From assembly GCF_000801105.2 (NCBI RefSeq), contig NC_079519.1, positions 5,268,668 to 5,332,667 of the forward strand: DNA of 64,000 bases, in the 5' to 3' direction. The translations under genes and the position numbers were made by a program. Positions 11,001 through 21,655 of the stretch are shown in pieces. Positions within the stretch are counted from its first letter, which is position 1; the number at the start of each line of letters is the position of its first letter. Below the pieces are notes generated by a model. That model saw only the letters and a list, made by a program, of their open reading frames with translations, ran no database searches and had not been told where the DNA came from. This stretch comes from Raphanus sativus (lineage: Eukaryota; Streptophyta; Magnoliopsida; Brassicales; Brassicaceae).

Positions 11001-11812
11001 GCTGGAAGACGTAGTAAGTCTTCTGCTTATCTTTAAGTCGTCTGATAACTTGTCTTTGTATAGATTTGTAAATATATAAGTCGTCTGGAAGGTTCTAACT
11101 TGTATTATTTTATATGCAGCATATAGATGCTTGGATGAATGTGCTGAGGCAGAGGTATAAGGAGAACCCACAATGTTTCCGGAGCGAGCGAATGTGCTTC
11201 CTGGATCACAACTTTACCCAGTCTTGGAGAGAACAGTATCTGTTCTTCAAAGCATCGTCGTCTGATCACAATGGTTTAGGAAGAATGCTACCTAGTGGGG
11301 CGGCGAGTTTGTATGACGGATCAATGCCTTCATTTTGCCAATCAAACAAGAAGTGGGGGGAGGACATTGATGATATCTATGCGCCACTGAACTTGGACAA
11401 CAAACATTGGGTTGCTATTTGGATATCGATCCCTAAGAGGCACATAGTCGTCTGGGACATCATACCTTCATCTACCATACCAGAAAGATGGGATGAGATA
11501 ATGGAGCCTTTTCTCGAGATGGTCCCTTATCTGCTTATTGAGTGCGGAGACCAGATGCATGGGTTGGAGCGATACACATATGAGAGACTGCTGAAAGATG
11601 TACCCACGGCCAAGAATGGTGATTGTGGCGTGTACGCTGTAAAGTACAGTGAATGTCATGCTCTTGGGGTCCCCTTTAGCCCTAAAGACTTTGCTAGGTC
11701 CAATGCGAAGACTATGAGGGATAATATGGCTGTGGTTATATGGACGGAGCTTGTTGATCAGCATTTGAAAGATAATGAGGATGGTGGTATGTTTGTGGGC
11801 ATGTATGATTAG
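8056..11812 (+). CDS. Transposon-borne DUF1985 + Ulp1-like (C48) cysteine protease protein
   Basis: Six exons, 8056-8091, 8348-9196, 9487-10311, 10463-10851, 10920-11013 and 11120-11812, join with GT-AG sites and consistent phases to give 961 aa. Residues about 55-180 are DUF1985-like (LVHYLLGLKLDIKKKYEMW, RFSLLEFENITGLNCEY). Exon 3 encodes an acidic K/E/A repeat (KEAPKEAREEA type) likely to form a coiled coil, then a P/Q/K tract of seven-residue QPAPQTK repeats. The C terminus is an Ulp1-type protease with the whole triad: H827 in NKHWVAIW, D844 in VVWD and C900 in GDCGVYA. Ulp1 proteases cleave SUMO or related isopeptide bonds; the substrate of this transposon class is unknown. The introns are made largely of the element's palindromic motif. 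The frame is intact here, unlike the second copy. Confidence 0.85.
8105..8290. repeat. Motif cluster in intron 1 of the DUF1985-Ulp1 gene
   Basis: About nine direct or inverted AAGTCGTC/GACGACTT cores lie between the donor at 8092 and the acceptor at 8347. They form several short hairpins. Confidence 0.75.
9235..9430. repeat. 51-bp tandem palindromic repeat in intron 2
   Basis: About four units, starting at 9235 and 9286 and continuing at 51-bp spacing. Each contains CCAGCTGG, GACGACTTA and TAAGTCGTC, so each unit can fold on itself. Reading exon 2 into it gives a false repeated Leu/Arg peptide. Confidence 0.85.
10345..10450. repeat. Motif cluster in intron 3 of the DUF1985-Ulp1 gene
   Basis: Units of about 45 bp containing AAGTCGTCCAGGGT and GTCCAGACAACTTTTAT, repeated two to three times between exons 3 and 4. 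The second assembled copy begins inside this intron. Confidence 0.65.
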
Positions 11813-11814
11813 AT

Positions 11815-12020
11815 ACACAAATCTAACTTGTATAGATTTTCTAACTTGTATAGATACACAAATCTATTTGTATATTTGAACTATTTGTATACACAAATCT
11901 ATTTGTATATTTGAACTATTTGTATACACAAATCTATTTGTATGTTTGTGGGCATGTATGATTTATTTGATTTTCTAACTTGTATAGATTTTCTAACTTG
12001 TATAGATTTTCTAACTTGTG
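11815..12020. repeat. AT-rich minisatellite after the protease gene
   Basis: ACACAAATCTATTTGTATAT and TTGTATAGATTTTCTAAC units are repeated several times directly after the stop codon. The same array follows the second copy at 17780-17985. Confidence 0.7.
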
Positions 12021-12021
12021 T

Positions 12022-12181
12022 AAGGTTTTCCAGCTGGACGACTTACAAATAAGTCGTCTGGAAGGTTTTCCAGCTGGACGACTTACAAATAAGTCGTCTG
12101 GAAGGTTTTCCAGCTGGACGACTTACAAATAAGTCGTCTGGAAGGTTTTCCAGCTGGACGACTTACAAATAGTCGTCTGGA
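12022..12181. repeat. 40-bp tandem palindromic repeat between the two MULE genes
   Basis: Four units start at 12022, 12062, 12102 and 12142. Each contains CCAGCTGG-ACGACTTA-CAAA-TAAGTCGT-CTGG. The array sits between the convergent 3' ends. Degenerate units continue to about 12450. Confidence 0.88.
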
Positions 12182-12448
12182 AGGTTTGAACGACTTACAA
12201 ATAGGTAGTCTAAAAATAGTAGAAGGTAGTCTAAAAATAAAATACACTGGACGACTTCGTAAAAGGTCGTCTAAAAAAAATACACTTGAAGGGATAGTAG
12301 AAGGTAGTCTAAAAATAAAACACACTGGACGACTTAGTAGAAGACTTAGTAGAAGGTTATCTGGTAGACGAAACACTGGACGACTTAGAAATTAGTCGTC
12401 TGACGGGTAATCAAGACTGGACGACTTAAATTTAGGTCGTCTGGACAA

Positions 12449-14836
12449 CTAGTCAACTGGTTGTGTACATTATGGTTTCGTATGGCCAGTTTCCTTGCAG
12501 TTTGAGCATCTCCGTGCCCTGTGTTTCTTCCTGGGTTTGTGTCCTCTCATCCTAGATAGCTCCAACCAAGATTGCCATCTTGATTTCTTCTGTCTCCCGG
12601 ACCACGCTTTACGTTTGGAGGAAATCATTCTCGTTCCTCAATATGTTGTGACACGATAGGATATATTTCTCTGAGTATCCTGCATACAGATGATTCTTTG
12701 AGTAAAGTGGACATACAAGTGTGTCGATATGCACACAGCATGTGTTCCAGCTGCTATAGCATGAGAGCAAGGTATTTTCTCCACTCAATAGACACCACAA
12801 TCACACTTTACATGTTCCAAATCAACCACACAGTCCATTTTGCCACCTTTGACAAAGAAACGCCATCCATCAATTGGTTCGACCGTCATCGTATCCGCTA
12901 TCTCTGATCGAACAGCAAGCAAGTATTCAACACTCCGGCTATGTTCAGTTGAGAGACTCAAAGCATCTTGTCTCCTTTTCCAATACCATTTTCCTAACTT
13001 CTGCCTTATGAACTCCAGCAGGAACGGAATCGGAAATCCTCTTGCTCGCTTCAGTGCGGAATTAATAGATTCAGCGATGTTGCTTGTTTTTATGTTGAAC
13101 ATGTTCCCCTTACAATAAACCCTTGACCATAGCCTGGCGTCGGCCTTCTCCAAATACGTTGCAAGTTCCGGGTTTGCACTCCGTATCTCAGCCATGTACC
13201 GGTCAAAATCGTAAACCGTGTGCGCATAAGCAGCCCCTTTCACCAAGTACATGAGATGTTTCCCTTTAAACTTTTTGACAATGTTATCTTGAAGGTGATA
13301 ATAACATATTCCTCGGGTTGCCCAAGGAAACACCTTCTCACACGCACTTTTAATGGCCGCGTGCCGGTCAGAGACTATCACCAGAGGCTTGTCATGAGAT
13401 ATACAACTAGCCAATTTTGTGAAAAACCATTCCCAAGAAGGTTCATCTTCAGCATCCACGATCCCAAAAGCCAATGGGAATATCTGAAAATTGCCATCTT
13501 GTGCGGCTGCAACTAACATAACACCTCCATACTTTCCACTTAGGTGAGTTCCATCCACCACAATGACCCTTCTCTGATACTTAAAACCTTTGATAGAAGC
13601 TCCAAAAGAGAGAAATAGATACTTAAATCTTTTCTTAGAATCAAGTTCTATAGCCGTGATAGAATCAGGATTTGCAATGGAGATTTGCTCGAGATATGAA
13701 GGCAGACGCGAATACCCTTCTTCTGCTGATCCTCTCACCAATTTCTGTGCATATAACAGTGCTCTGTATGAAGTGGTGTAATCAAGCGTCATGCCAAACA
13801 TGTTCTTCATTGCATCAGTGATATGCTGTGGAGTTATCCCATCAATGATCCCAACACGATCAATGAAAAGACTACCAACATACTTTGGAGTACAGTGTCT
13901 CCGCTGAGCGATTCGGTCTCCAATTGAGCATAAATGTTTTTCCACATACTTTGTTACCCAAAACGTGTTTGGCCCATGTTTCACACTCGCTCTGATCTTC
14001 CATCCACAACCGCTAACCCGACATATTGCCACAAGGAGAGTTTTTGTTGATTTGTATATTCTGAAAGAAAACTTACCCCTCACTGCTGTCAACCGCAGCT
14101 CTGAAAGCAGTGCATCCTTGCTAACAAAACTCTGGTTGACATAGATGCTGGTACAATCCGATTTTCCTCCTTCAATAGCATTTGTCTTAGCATATGTCTT
14201 TTCAATTTCTTCAAAACAAATATTATCATCATCTTCCTCGTCCTCATCTAGAACCTTTCCATAAAGACTGTAATCCCCACCATTCTGATCCGTTTCACCA
14301 ACAATAGTGTTATCAGCATCCTCCTCCCCATTTTCCTCCTCCCCATCTTGATTTTCATCTTCAACAGACTCATTATCACCAACATCTTCAAAACATTCAT
14401 CAGCTTCATCATTATCACCAACATCTTCTTCCCATTCACCAGCTTCATCATTATCACCAACATCTTCTTCCCATTCACCAGCTTCTTCTCTTTTCTCTGA
14501 AACCGTTTCCACCTTGCTGCGGCTTGATACACAAAGACATACTCTATGCGTTTTGAGTATCTCGAGCAAGTTTCGAACTTGTCTATCACTTGTAACATGA
14601 ATGGGAGGACTGCCTGGAGTCATCATCATTTCTGCTGGTAATGAGTAGCTAATCTCCACAGTCACTGATCTCATGTCCAGGTTATAATCTTCTTGAGCCA
14701 TTGCAACAAGTTCAGCATGTGTTGAATCTTCATTCAATAAAAACAATCTTGCTCCTTTGAGATCATCAACCACAAAATCCCAACGGAAATCTCTCAACAA
14801 CCATTCTCCATACACTGCATGTAACTTAAAAATCAT
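12449..14836 (-). pseudogene. MULE (mudrA-type) transposase, copy 1, interrupted near the C terminus
   Basis: The start at 14836 is the ATG directly after a TTTGCAG acceptor; a 5' UTR intron (14837-15780) precedes it. The open part runs 684 codons to a TGA at 12785-12787. In order: an N-terminal region, an acidic triplicated GEWEEDVGDND repeat, a MuDR DNA-binding region (CRVSGCGWKIRA ... WVTKYVEKHLC), and the transposase core with D428 (VVDGTH), D490 (VSDRH), the CYYH motif and E589 (NIAESINS). All three catalytic acids are present. The TGA falls inside the SWIM zinc finger, between CDCGVY and VEKIPCSHA. Homology continues in shifted frames to a CCHC zinc knuckle (CSNCKETGH) that has a second stop, TAA, at 12470-12472. 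The natural end is probably TAG at 12449. Confidence 0.85.
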
Positions 14837-15905
14837 CTGCAAATATTCAAAATAAAACACATTAGTAAACATAGAGAAAATGAAGAAGTTCAATAAACAT
14901 TATCGCAGACGACTTAGATTTAAGTCGTCCAGAAGACTTTAAGGTAAGTCGTCTAAAGAGGTCACTTTTGCAATTGAAAATTAAAAGGGACGACTTAATT
15001 CTAAGTCGTCCGGCTTTGTTTGTTAAAAAAAAAATTTCAGACGACTTATATATAAGTCGTCTACGAAAAACGGGCTAGTTTTGCATTTGACCGAATCGTG
15101 TCAGATCTTTGACTATTTCTGGACGACTTATAATTCAGTCGTCTCTGGAAAGTAAAAATTTCAATATTTTATTCAAACTAGACGACTTACGTGTAAGTCG
15201 TCCTAGGTTAGTTTTGTAATTGAAAAATAAAACTTGAAATTTAACTTTCTCCAGACGACTTAACTAAAATTCGTCCAGCTAGACGACTTAATTTAAGGTC
15301 GTCCGGGATAAGCAAGGTTTGACCAGAAAATTGGGAAAAATTCTGGACGACTTTGCTTTCCCCGGACGACTTTAAATTAAGTCTTCTGACGGGACGACTT
15401 TATATTATGTCGTCTGGTAAAAGTTAAATTATGAAGTTTTATTTTTCAACTACAAAACTAACCTAAGACGACTTACACGTAAGTCGTCTAGTTTAATAAA
15501 ATATTGAAATTTTAACTTTCCTAGAGACGACTGAATTATAAGTCGTCCAGAAATAGTCAAAGATCTGACACGATTCGGTCAAATGCAAACTAGCCTGTTT
15601 CTCGTAGACGACTTATATATTAAGTCGTCTGGAGTGTTTTTTTTCAACAAACAAAGCTGGACGACTTAGTTTTAAGTCGTCCGTTTGACCAGAAGACTCA
15701 TCAGTAAGTCTTCTACATACAGATGACTTACTTGTAAGTCTTCTACGCGAACAGATTTTGAAAAAAAATTCAATTCGTACCTTAAACTAGGTGAGATGAC
15801 TTTCGTTTGCACACAGGGGTTTTCTCCAACCACCCAGAACCTCAAACGAAAGCAACCGTAAGTCAAAACGAAAGAAATATGGCTCTGTCAACCATCGCCC
15901 ATATT
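14837..15905 (-). other. 5' leader exon and leader intron of transposase copy 1
   Basis: The donor AAG|GTACG is at 15781/15780 and the acceptor CAG abuts the ATG at 14836, giving a leader intron of 944 bp. A short upstream ORF beginning MVDRA lies in the leader exon. The intron holds the large inverted repeat described separately. Confidence 0.55.
14989..15683. repeat. Long imperfect inverted repeat in the transposase leader intron, copy 1
   Basis: The left arm 14989-15235 and right arm 15434-15683 are reverse complements over about 245 bp with scattered mismatches. The spacer is about 200 bp. Matching landmarks include GGCTTTGTTTG/CAAACAAAGC, AGATCTTTGACTATTTCTGG/CCAGAAATAGTCAAAGATCT and TAGTTTTGTA/TACAAAACTA. 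Each arm also carries five or so of the small palindromes. A transcript of it would form a long hairpin. Confidence 0.88.
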
Positions 15906-16189
15906 TGAATCAAAAGCTTGAGTTTTTTGGATGAATATGGAGAGAAAGTGAAGAAATGTTGTTTTTTAGTTATAACAATTGAAACAGAGAGAGTTGTAAG
16001 AGATTTACGTGCATTAAAGGCATTAAAAAGCTCCAAACATTCGTACAAGGTTGTTCCCCACTATTCATGGCAGTGGCAATATTGTAGATACTTGAAGAAA
16101 AATGAGGTTGAGACAGTAAAAAAGCCATTTCGAAAAAAAAAAAAGGTTAATGGCATTTTCGTAGATAAAATGCAGATGTGGGTTAAAAA

Positions 16190-16289
16190 NNNNNNNNNNN
16201 NNNNNNNNNNNNNNNNNNNNNNNNNNNNNNNNNNNNNNNNNNNNNNNNNNNNNNNNNNNNNNNNNNNNNNNNNNNNNNNNNNNNNNNNN
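16190..16289. other. Assembly gap of exactly 100 N
   Basis: The round length indicates an arbitrary scaffold gap. The sequence left of it (10326-16189) and right of it (16290-22158) are two versions of the same 5.86 kb. Confidence 0.98.
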
Positions 16290-16425
16290 CTCTCCCAACA
16301 AGAATTAAGTCGTCCAGGGTCTTCTAGTTGTCCAGACAACTTTTATTAAGTCGTCCAGGGTCAACTAGTCGTCCAGACAACTTTTATTTAAGTCGTCCAG
16401 GGTTAACTTGCAACTTTTATTGCAG

Positions 16426-17777
16426 AGATTGTTGCTGGAGGATACATCAGATGAGGCGATCTCGGTATAATAAGATCTTGCCGGAGGATAAAGCAGATGG
16501 TGTCACCTCCAAAGAGATTGTTCCTCTCACTTCCACTGACCGACCGAGCTTCGCTTCCAACGATCAACAACCGAGCTTTGCTTCCATCGATCCAAGCGTT
16601 CCAGTTTCAGAACCGAGCCTGGTTGTATTGGACAAAACAGCTCCACTGCTTCTGTGCGTGCAAGGAGTGAACGAACGAAGAAACCTGCTCCACGCAGATA
16701 TCTCCTTATACGGCAAGAGAGAAGGAAACTCCTTAGAGTGGGAAAGTATAAATCCATTTCCCACACTAAACAGACTAAGATGAAGGAGCTCGCTGATTGG
16801 TTGAAAACTGATCCGTAAGTGATTGCTTTACCCATAATAGCTTGATTTAGTCTACCAAAACTGATTGCTTTTTTGTTTGCAGTGATTATTTCACTAAGCA
16901 AGAGGACAAAACCACGTACATCACCAACTTGGTGGTATCAAAAACTCCGGACACCCAAAGCATGGCTGGAAGACGTAGTAAGTCTTCTGCTTATCTTTAA
17001 GTCGTCTGATAACTTGTCTTTGTATAGATTTGTAAATATATAAGTCGTCTGGAAGGTTCTAACTTGTATTATTTTATATGCAGCATATAGATGCTTGGAT
17101 GAATGTGCTGAGGCAGAGGTATAAGGAGAACCCACAATGTTTCCGGAGCGAGCGAATGTGCTTCCTGGATCACAACTTTACCCAGTCTTGGAGAGAACAG
17201 TATCTGTTCTTCAAAGCATCGTCGTCTGATCACAATGGTTTAGGAAGAATGCTACCTAGTGGGGCGGCGAGTTTGTATGACGGATCAATGCCTTCATTTT
17301 GCCAATCAAACAAGAAGTGGGGGGAGGACATTGATGATATCTATGCGCCACTGAACTTGGACAACAAACATTGGGTTGCTATTTGGATATCGATCCCTAA
17401 GAGGCACATAGTCGTCTGGGACATCATACCTTCATCTACCATACCAGAAAGATGGGATGAGATAATGGAGCCTTTTCTCGAGATGGTCCCTTATCTGCTT
17501 ATTGAGTGCGGAGACCAGATGCATGGGTTTGGAGCGATACACATATGAGAGACTGCTGAAAGATGTACCCACGGCCAAGAATGGTGATTGTGGCGTGTAC
17601 GCTGTAAAGTACAGTGAATGTCATGCTCTTGGGGTCCCCTTTAGCCCTAAAGACTTTGCTAGGTCCAATGCGAAGACTATGAGGGATAATATGGCTGTGG
17701 TTATATGGACGGAGCTTGTTGATCAGCATTTGAAAGATAATGAGGATGGTGGTATGTTTGTGGGCATGTATGATTAG
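16426..17777 (+). pseudogene. DUF1985-Ulp1 gene, copy 2: exons 4-6 only, frameshifted
   Basis: Corresponds to exons 16426-16814, 16883-16977 and 17084-17777 of the intact gene. Exons 1-3 are absent because the copy starts in intron 3. Single-base changes break the frame: an extra A in GGTATAATAAG (about 16466), lost C bases near 16644 and 16692, an extra A in GACAAAACC (about 16909) and an extra T in GGGTTTGG (about 17528). The last shift separates the His/Asp part of the protease from the catalytic Cys. These may be sequencing errors rather than biology. Confidence 0.8.
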
Positions 17778-17998
17778 ATACACAAATCTAACTTGTATAG
17801 ATTTTCTAACTTGTATAGATACACAAATCTATTTGTATATTTGAACTATTTGTATACACAAATCTATTTGTATATTTGAACTATTTGTATACACAAATCT
17901 ATTTGTATGTTTGTGGGCATGTATGATTTATTTGATTTTCTAACTTGTATAGATTTTCTAACTTGTATAGATTTTCTAACTTGTGTAAGGTTTTCCAG

Positions 17999-18160
17999 CT
18001 GGACGACTTACAAATAAGTCGTCTGGAAGGTTTTCCAGCTGGACGACTTACAAATAAGTCGTCTGGAAGGTTTTCCAGCTGGACGACTTACAAATAAGTC
18101 GTCTGGAAGGTTTTCCAGCTGGACGACTTACAAATAAGTCGTCTGGAAGGTTTGAACGAC
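17999..18160. repeat. 40-bp tandem palindromic repeat, copy 2
   Basis: Four units equal to those at 12022-12181, again followed by degenerate GACGACTTA units to about 18415. Confidence 0.85.
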
Positions 18161-18416
18161 TTACAAATAAGGTAGTCTAAAAATAGTAGAAGGTAGTCTA
18201 AAAATAAAATACACTGGACGACTTCGTAAAAGGTCGTCTAAAAAAAATACACTTGAAGGGATAGTAGAAGGTAGTCTAAAAATAAAACACACTGGACGAC
18301 TTAGTAGAAGACTTAGTAGAAGGTTATCTGGTAGACGAAACACTGGACGACTTAGAAATTAGTCGTCTGAACGGGTAATCAAGACTGGACGACTTAAATT
18401 TAGGTCGTCTGGACAA

Positions 18417-20807
18417 CTAGTCAACTGGTTGTGTACATTATGGTTTCGTATGGCCAGTTTCCTTGCAGTTTGAGCATCTCCGTGCCCTGTGTTTCTTCCT
18501 GGGTTTGTGTCCTCTCATCCTAGATAGCTCCAACCAAGATTGCCATCTTGATTTCTTCTGTCTCCCCGGACCACGCTTTACGTTTGGAGGAAATCATTCT
18601 CGTTCCTCAATATGTTGTGACACGATAGGATATATATTCTCTGAGTATCCTGCATACAGATGATTCTTTGAGTAAAGTGGACATACAAGTGTGTCGATAT
18701 GCACACCAGCATGTGTTCCAGCTGCTATAGCATGAGAGCAAGGTATTTTCTCCACTCAATAGACACCACAATCACACTTTACATGTTCCAAATCAACCAC
18801 ACAGTCCATTTTGCCACCTTTGACAAAGAAACGCCATCCATCAATTGGTTCGACCGTCATCGTATCCGCTATCTCTGATCGAACAGCAAGCAAGTATTCA
18901 ACACTCCGGCTATGTTCAGTTGAGAGACTCAAAGCATCTTGTCTCCTTTTCCAATACCATTTTCCTAACTTCTGCCTTATGAACTCCAGCAGGAACGAAA
19001 TCGGAAATCCTCTTGCTCGCTTCAGTGCGGAATTAATAGATTCAGCGATGTTGCTTGTTTTTATGTTGAACATGTTCCCCTTACAATAAACCCTTGACCA
19101 TAGCCTGGCGTCGGCCTTCTCCAAATACGTTGCAAGTTCCGGGTTTGCACTCCGTATCTCAGCCATGTACCGATCAAAATCGTAAACCGTGTGCGCATAA
19201 GCAGCCCCTTTCACCAAGTACATGAGATGTTTCCCTTTAAACTTTTTGACAATGTTATCTTGAAGGTGATAATAACATATTCCTCGGGTTGCCCAAGGAA
19301 ACACCTTCTCACACGCACTTTTAATGGCCGCGTGCCGGTTAGAGACTATCACCAGATGCTTGTCATGAGATATACAACTAGCCAATTTTGTGAAAAACCA
19401 TTCCCAAGAAGGTTCATCTTCAGCATCCACGATCCCAAAAGCCAATGGGAATATCTGAAAATTGCCATCTTGTGCGGCTGCAACTAACATAACACCTCCA
19501 TACTTTCCACTTAGGTGAGTTCCATCCACCACAATGATCCTTCTCTGATACTTAAAACCTTTGATAGAAGCTCCAAAAGAGAGAAATAGATACTTAAATC
19601 TTTTCTTAGAATCAAGTTCTATAGCCGTGATAGAATCATGATTTGCAATGGAGATTTGCTCGAGATATGAAGGCAGACGCGAATACCTTTCTTCTGCTGA
19701 TCCTCTCACCAATTTCTGTGCATATAACAGTGCTCTGTATGAAGTGGTGTAATCAAGCGTCATGCCAAACATGTTCTTCATTGCATCAGTGATATGCTGT
19801 GGAGTTATCTCATCAATGATCCCAACACGATCAATGAAAAGACTACCAACATACTTTGGAGTACAGTGTCTCCGCTGAGCGATTCGGTCTCCAATTGAGC
19901 ATAAATGTTTTTCCACATACTTTGTTACCCAAAACGTGTTTGGCCCATGTTTCACACTCGCTCTGATCTTCCATCCACAACCGCTAACCCGACATATTGC
20001 CACAAGGAGAGTTTTTGTTGATTTGTATATTCTGAAAGAAAACCTACCCCTCACTGCTGTCAACCGCAGCTCTGAAAGCAGTGCATCCTTGCTAACAAAA
20101 CTCTGGTTGACATAGATGCTGGTACAATCCGATTTTCCTCCTTCAATAGCATTTGTCTTAGCATATGTCTTTTCAATTTCTTCAAAACAAATATTATCAT
20201 CATCTTCCTCGTCCTCATCTAGAACCTTTCCATAAAGACTGTAATCCCCACCATTCTGATCCGTTTCACCAACAATAGTGTTATCAGCATCCTCCTCCCC
20301 ATTTTCCTCCTTCCCATCTTGATTTTCATCTTCAACAGACTCATTATCACCAACATCTTCAAAACATTCATCAGCTTCATCATTATCACCAACATCTTCT
20401 TCCCATTCACCAGCTTCATCATTATCACCAACATCTTCTTCCCATTCACCAACTTCTTCTCTTTTCTCTGAAACCGTTTCCACCTTGCTGCGGCTTGATA
20501 CACAAAGACATACTCTATGCGTTTTGAGTATCTCGAGCAAGTTTCAAACTTGTCTATCACTTGTAACATGAATGGGAGGACTGCCTGGAGTCATCATCAT
20601 TTCTGCTGGTAATGAGTAGCTAATCTCCACAGTCACTGATCTCATGTCCAGGTTATAATCTTCTTGAGCCATTGCAACAAGTTCAGCATGTGTTGAATCT
20701 TCATTCAATAAAAACAATCTTGCTCCTTTGAGATCATCAACCACAAAATCCCAACAGAAATCTCTCAACAACCATTCTCCATAAACTGCATGTAACTTAA
20801 AAATCAT
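18417..20807 (-). pseudogene. MULE transposase, copy 2, with nonsense and catalytic-site mutations
   Basis: Same gene as 12449-14836. An internal stop (CGA to TGA) follows DRQV at about 20541-20543 and cuts the frame into a 106-residue N-terminal piece and a long downstream frame. The second catalytic aspartate is changed: VSDRH reads VSNRH at 19338-19340. The SWIM-domain TGA (18756-18758) is shared with copy 1. Downstream, copy 2 keeps the proper frame (CSHA, HIDTLVCPLYSK) where copy 1 has one-base losses, but it has a further TGA and the same TAA in the zinc knuckle. Confidence 0.85.
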
Positions 20808-20954
20808 CTGTAAATATTCAAAATAAAACACATTAGTAAACATAGAGAAAATGAAGAAGTTCAATAAACATTATCGTAGACGACATAGATTTAAGTCGTC
20901 CAGAAGACTTAAAGGTAAGTCGTCTAAAGAGGTCACTTTTGCAATTGAAAATTA

Positions 20955-21655
20955 AAAGGGACGATTAGTTCTAAGTCGTCCGGCTTTGTTTGTTAAAAAA
21001 AAAATTTCAGACGACTTATATATAAGTCGTCTACGAAAAACGGGCTAGTTTTGCAATTGACCGAATCGTGTCAGATCTTTGACTATTTCTGGACGACTTA
21101 TAATTCAGTCGTCTCTGGAAAGTAAAAATTTCAATATTTTATTCAAACTAGACGACTTACGTGTAAGTCGTCCTAGGTTAGTTTTGTAATTGAAAAATAA
21201 AACTTGAAATTTAACTTTCTCCAGACGACTTAACTAAAATTCGTCCAGCTAGACGACTTAATTTAAGGTCGTCCGGGATAAGCAAGGTTTGACCAGAAAA
21301 TTGGGAAAAATTCTGGACGACTTTGCTTTCCCCGGACGACTTTAAATTAAGTCTTCTGACGGGACGACTTTATATTATGTCGTCTGGTAAAAGTTAACTT
21401 ATGAAGTTTATTTTTCAACTACAAAACTAACCTAAGACGACTTACACGTAAGTCGTCTAGTTTAATAAAATATTGAAATTTTAACTTTCCTAGAGACGAC
21501 TGAATTATAAGTCGTCCAGAAATAGTCAAAGATCTGACACGATTCGGTCAAATGCAAAACTAGCCTGTTTCTCGTAGACGACTTATATATAAGTCGTCTG
21601 GAGTGTTTTTTTTCAACAAACAAAGCTGGACGACTTAGTTTAAGTCGTCCGTTTG
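20955..21655. repeat. Long inverted repeat in the transposase leader intron, copy 2
   Basis: Duplicate of the 14989-15683 hairpin, with the same arm landmarks at about 20985-21205 and 21405-21650. Confidence 0.85.

Noticed and set aside
12022..12450. Regular 40-bp repeats that superficially resemble a CRISPR array
   Set aside because: Units are palindromic throughout with no unique spacers, and lie in a plant transposon.
14248..14598. 116-residue minus-strand Lys/Met-rich frame in the transposase
   Set aside because: Out-of-frame reading of the acidic repeat of the transposase gene.
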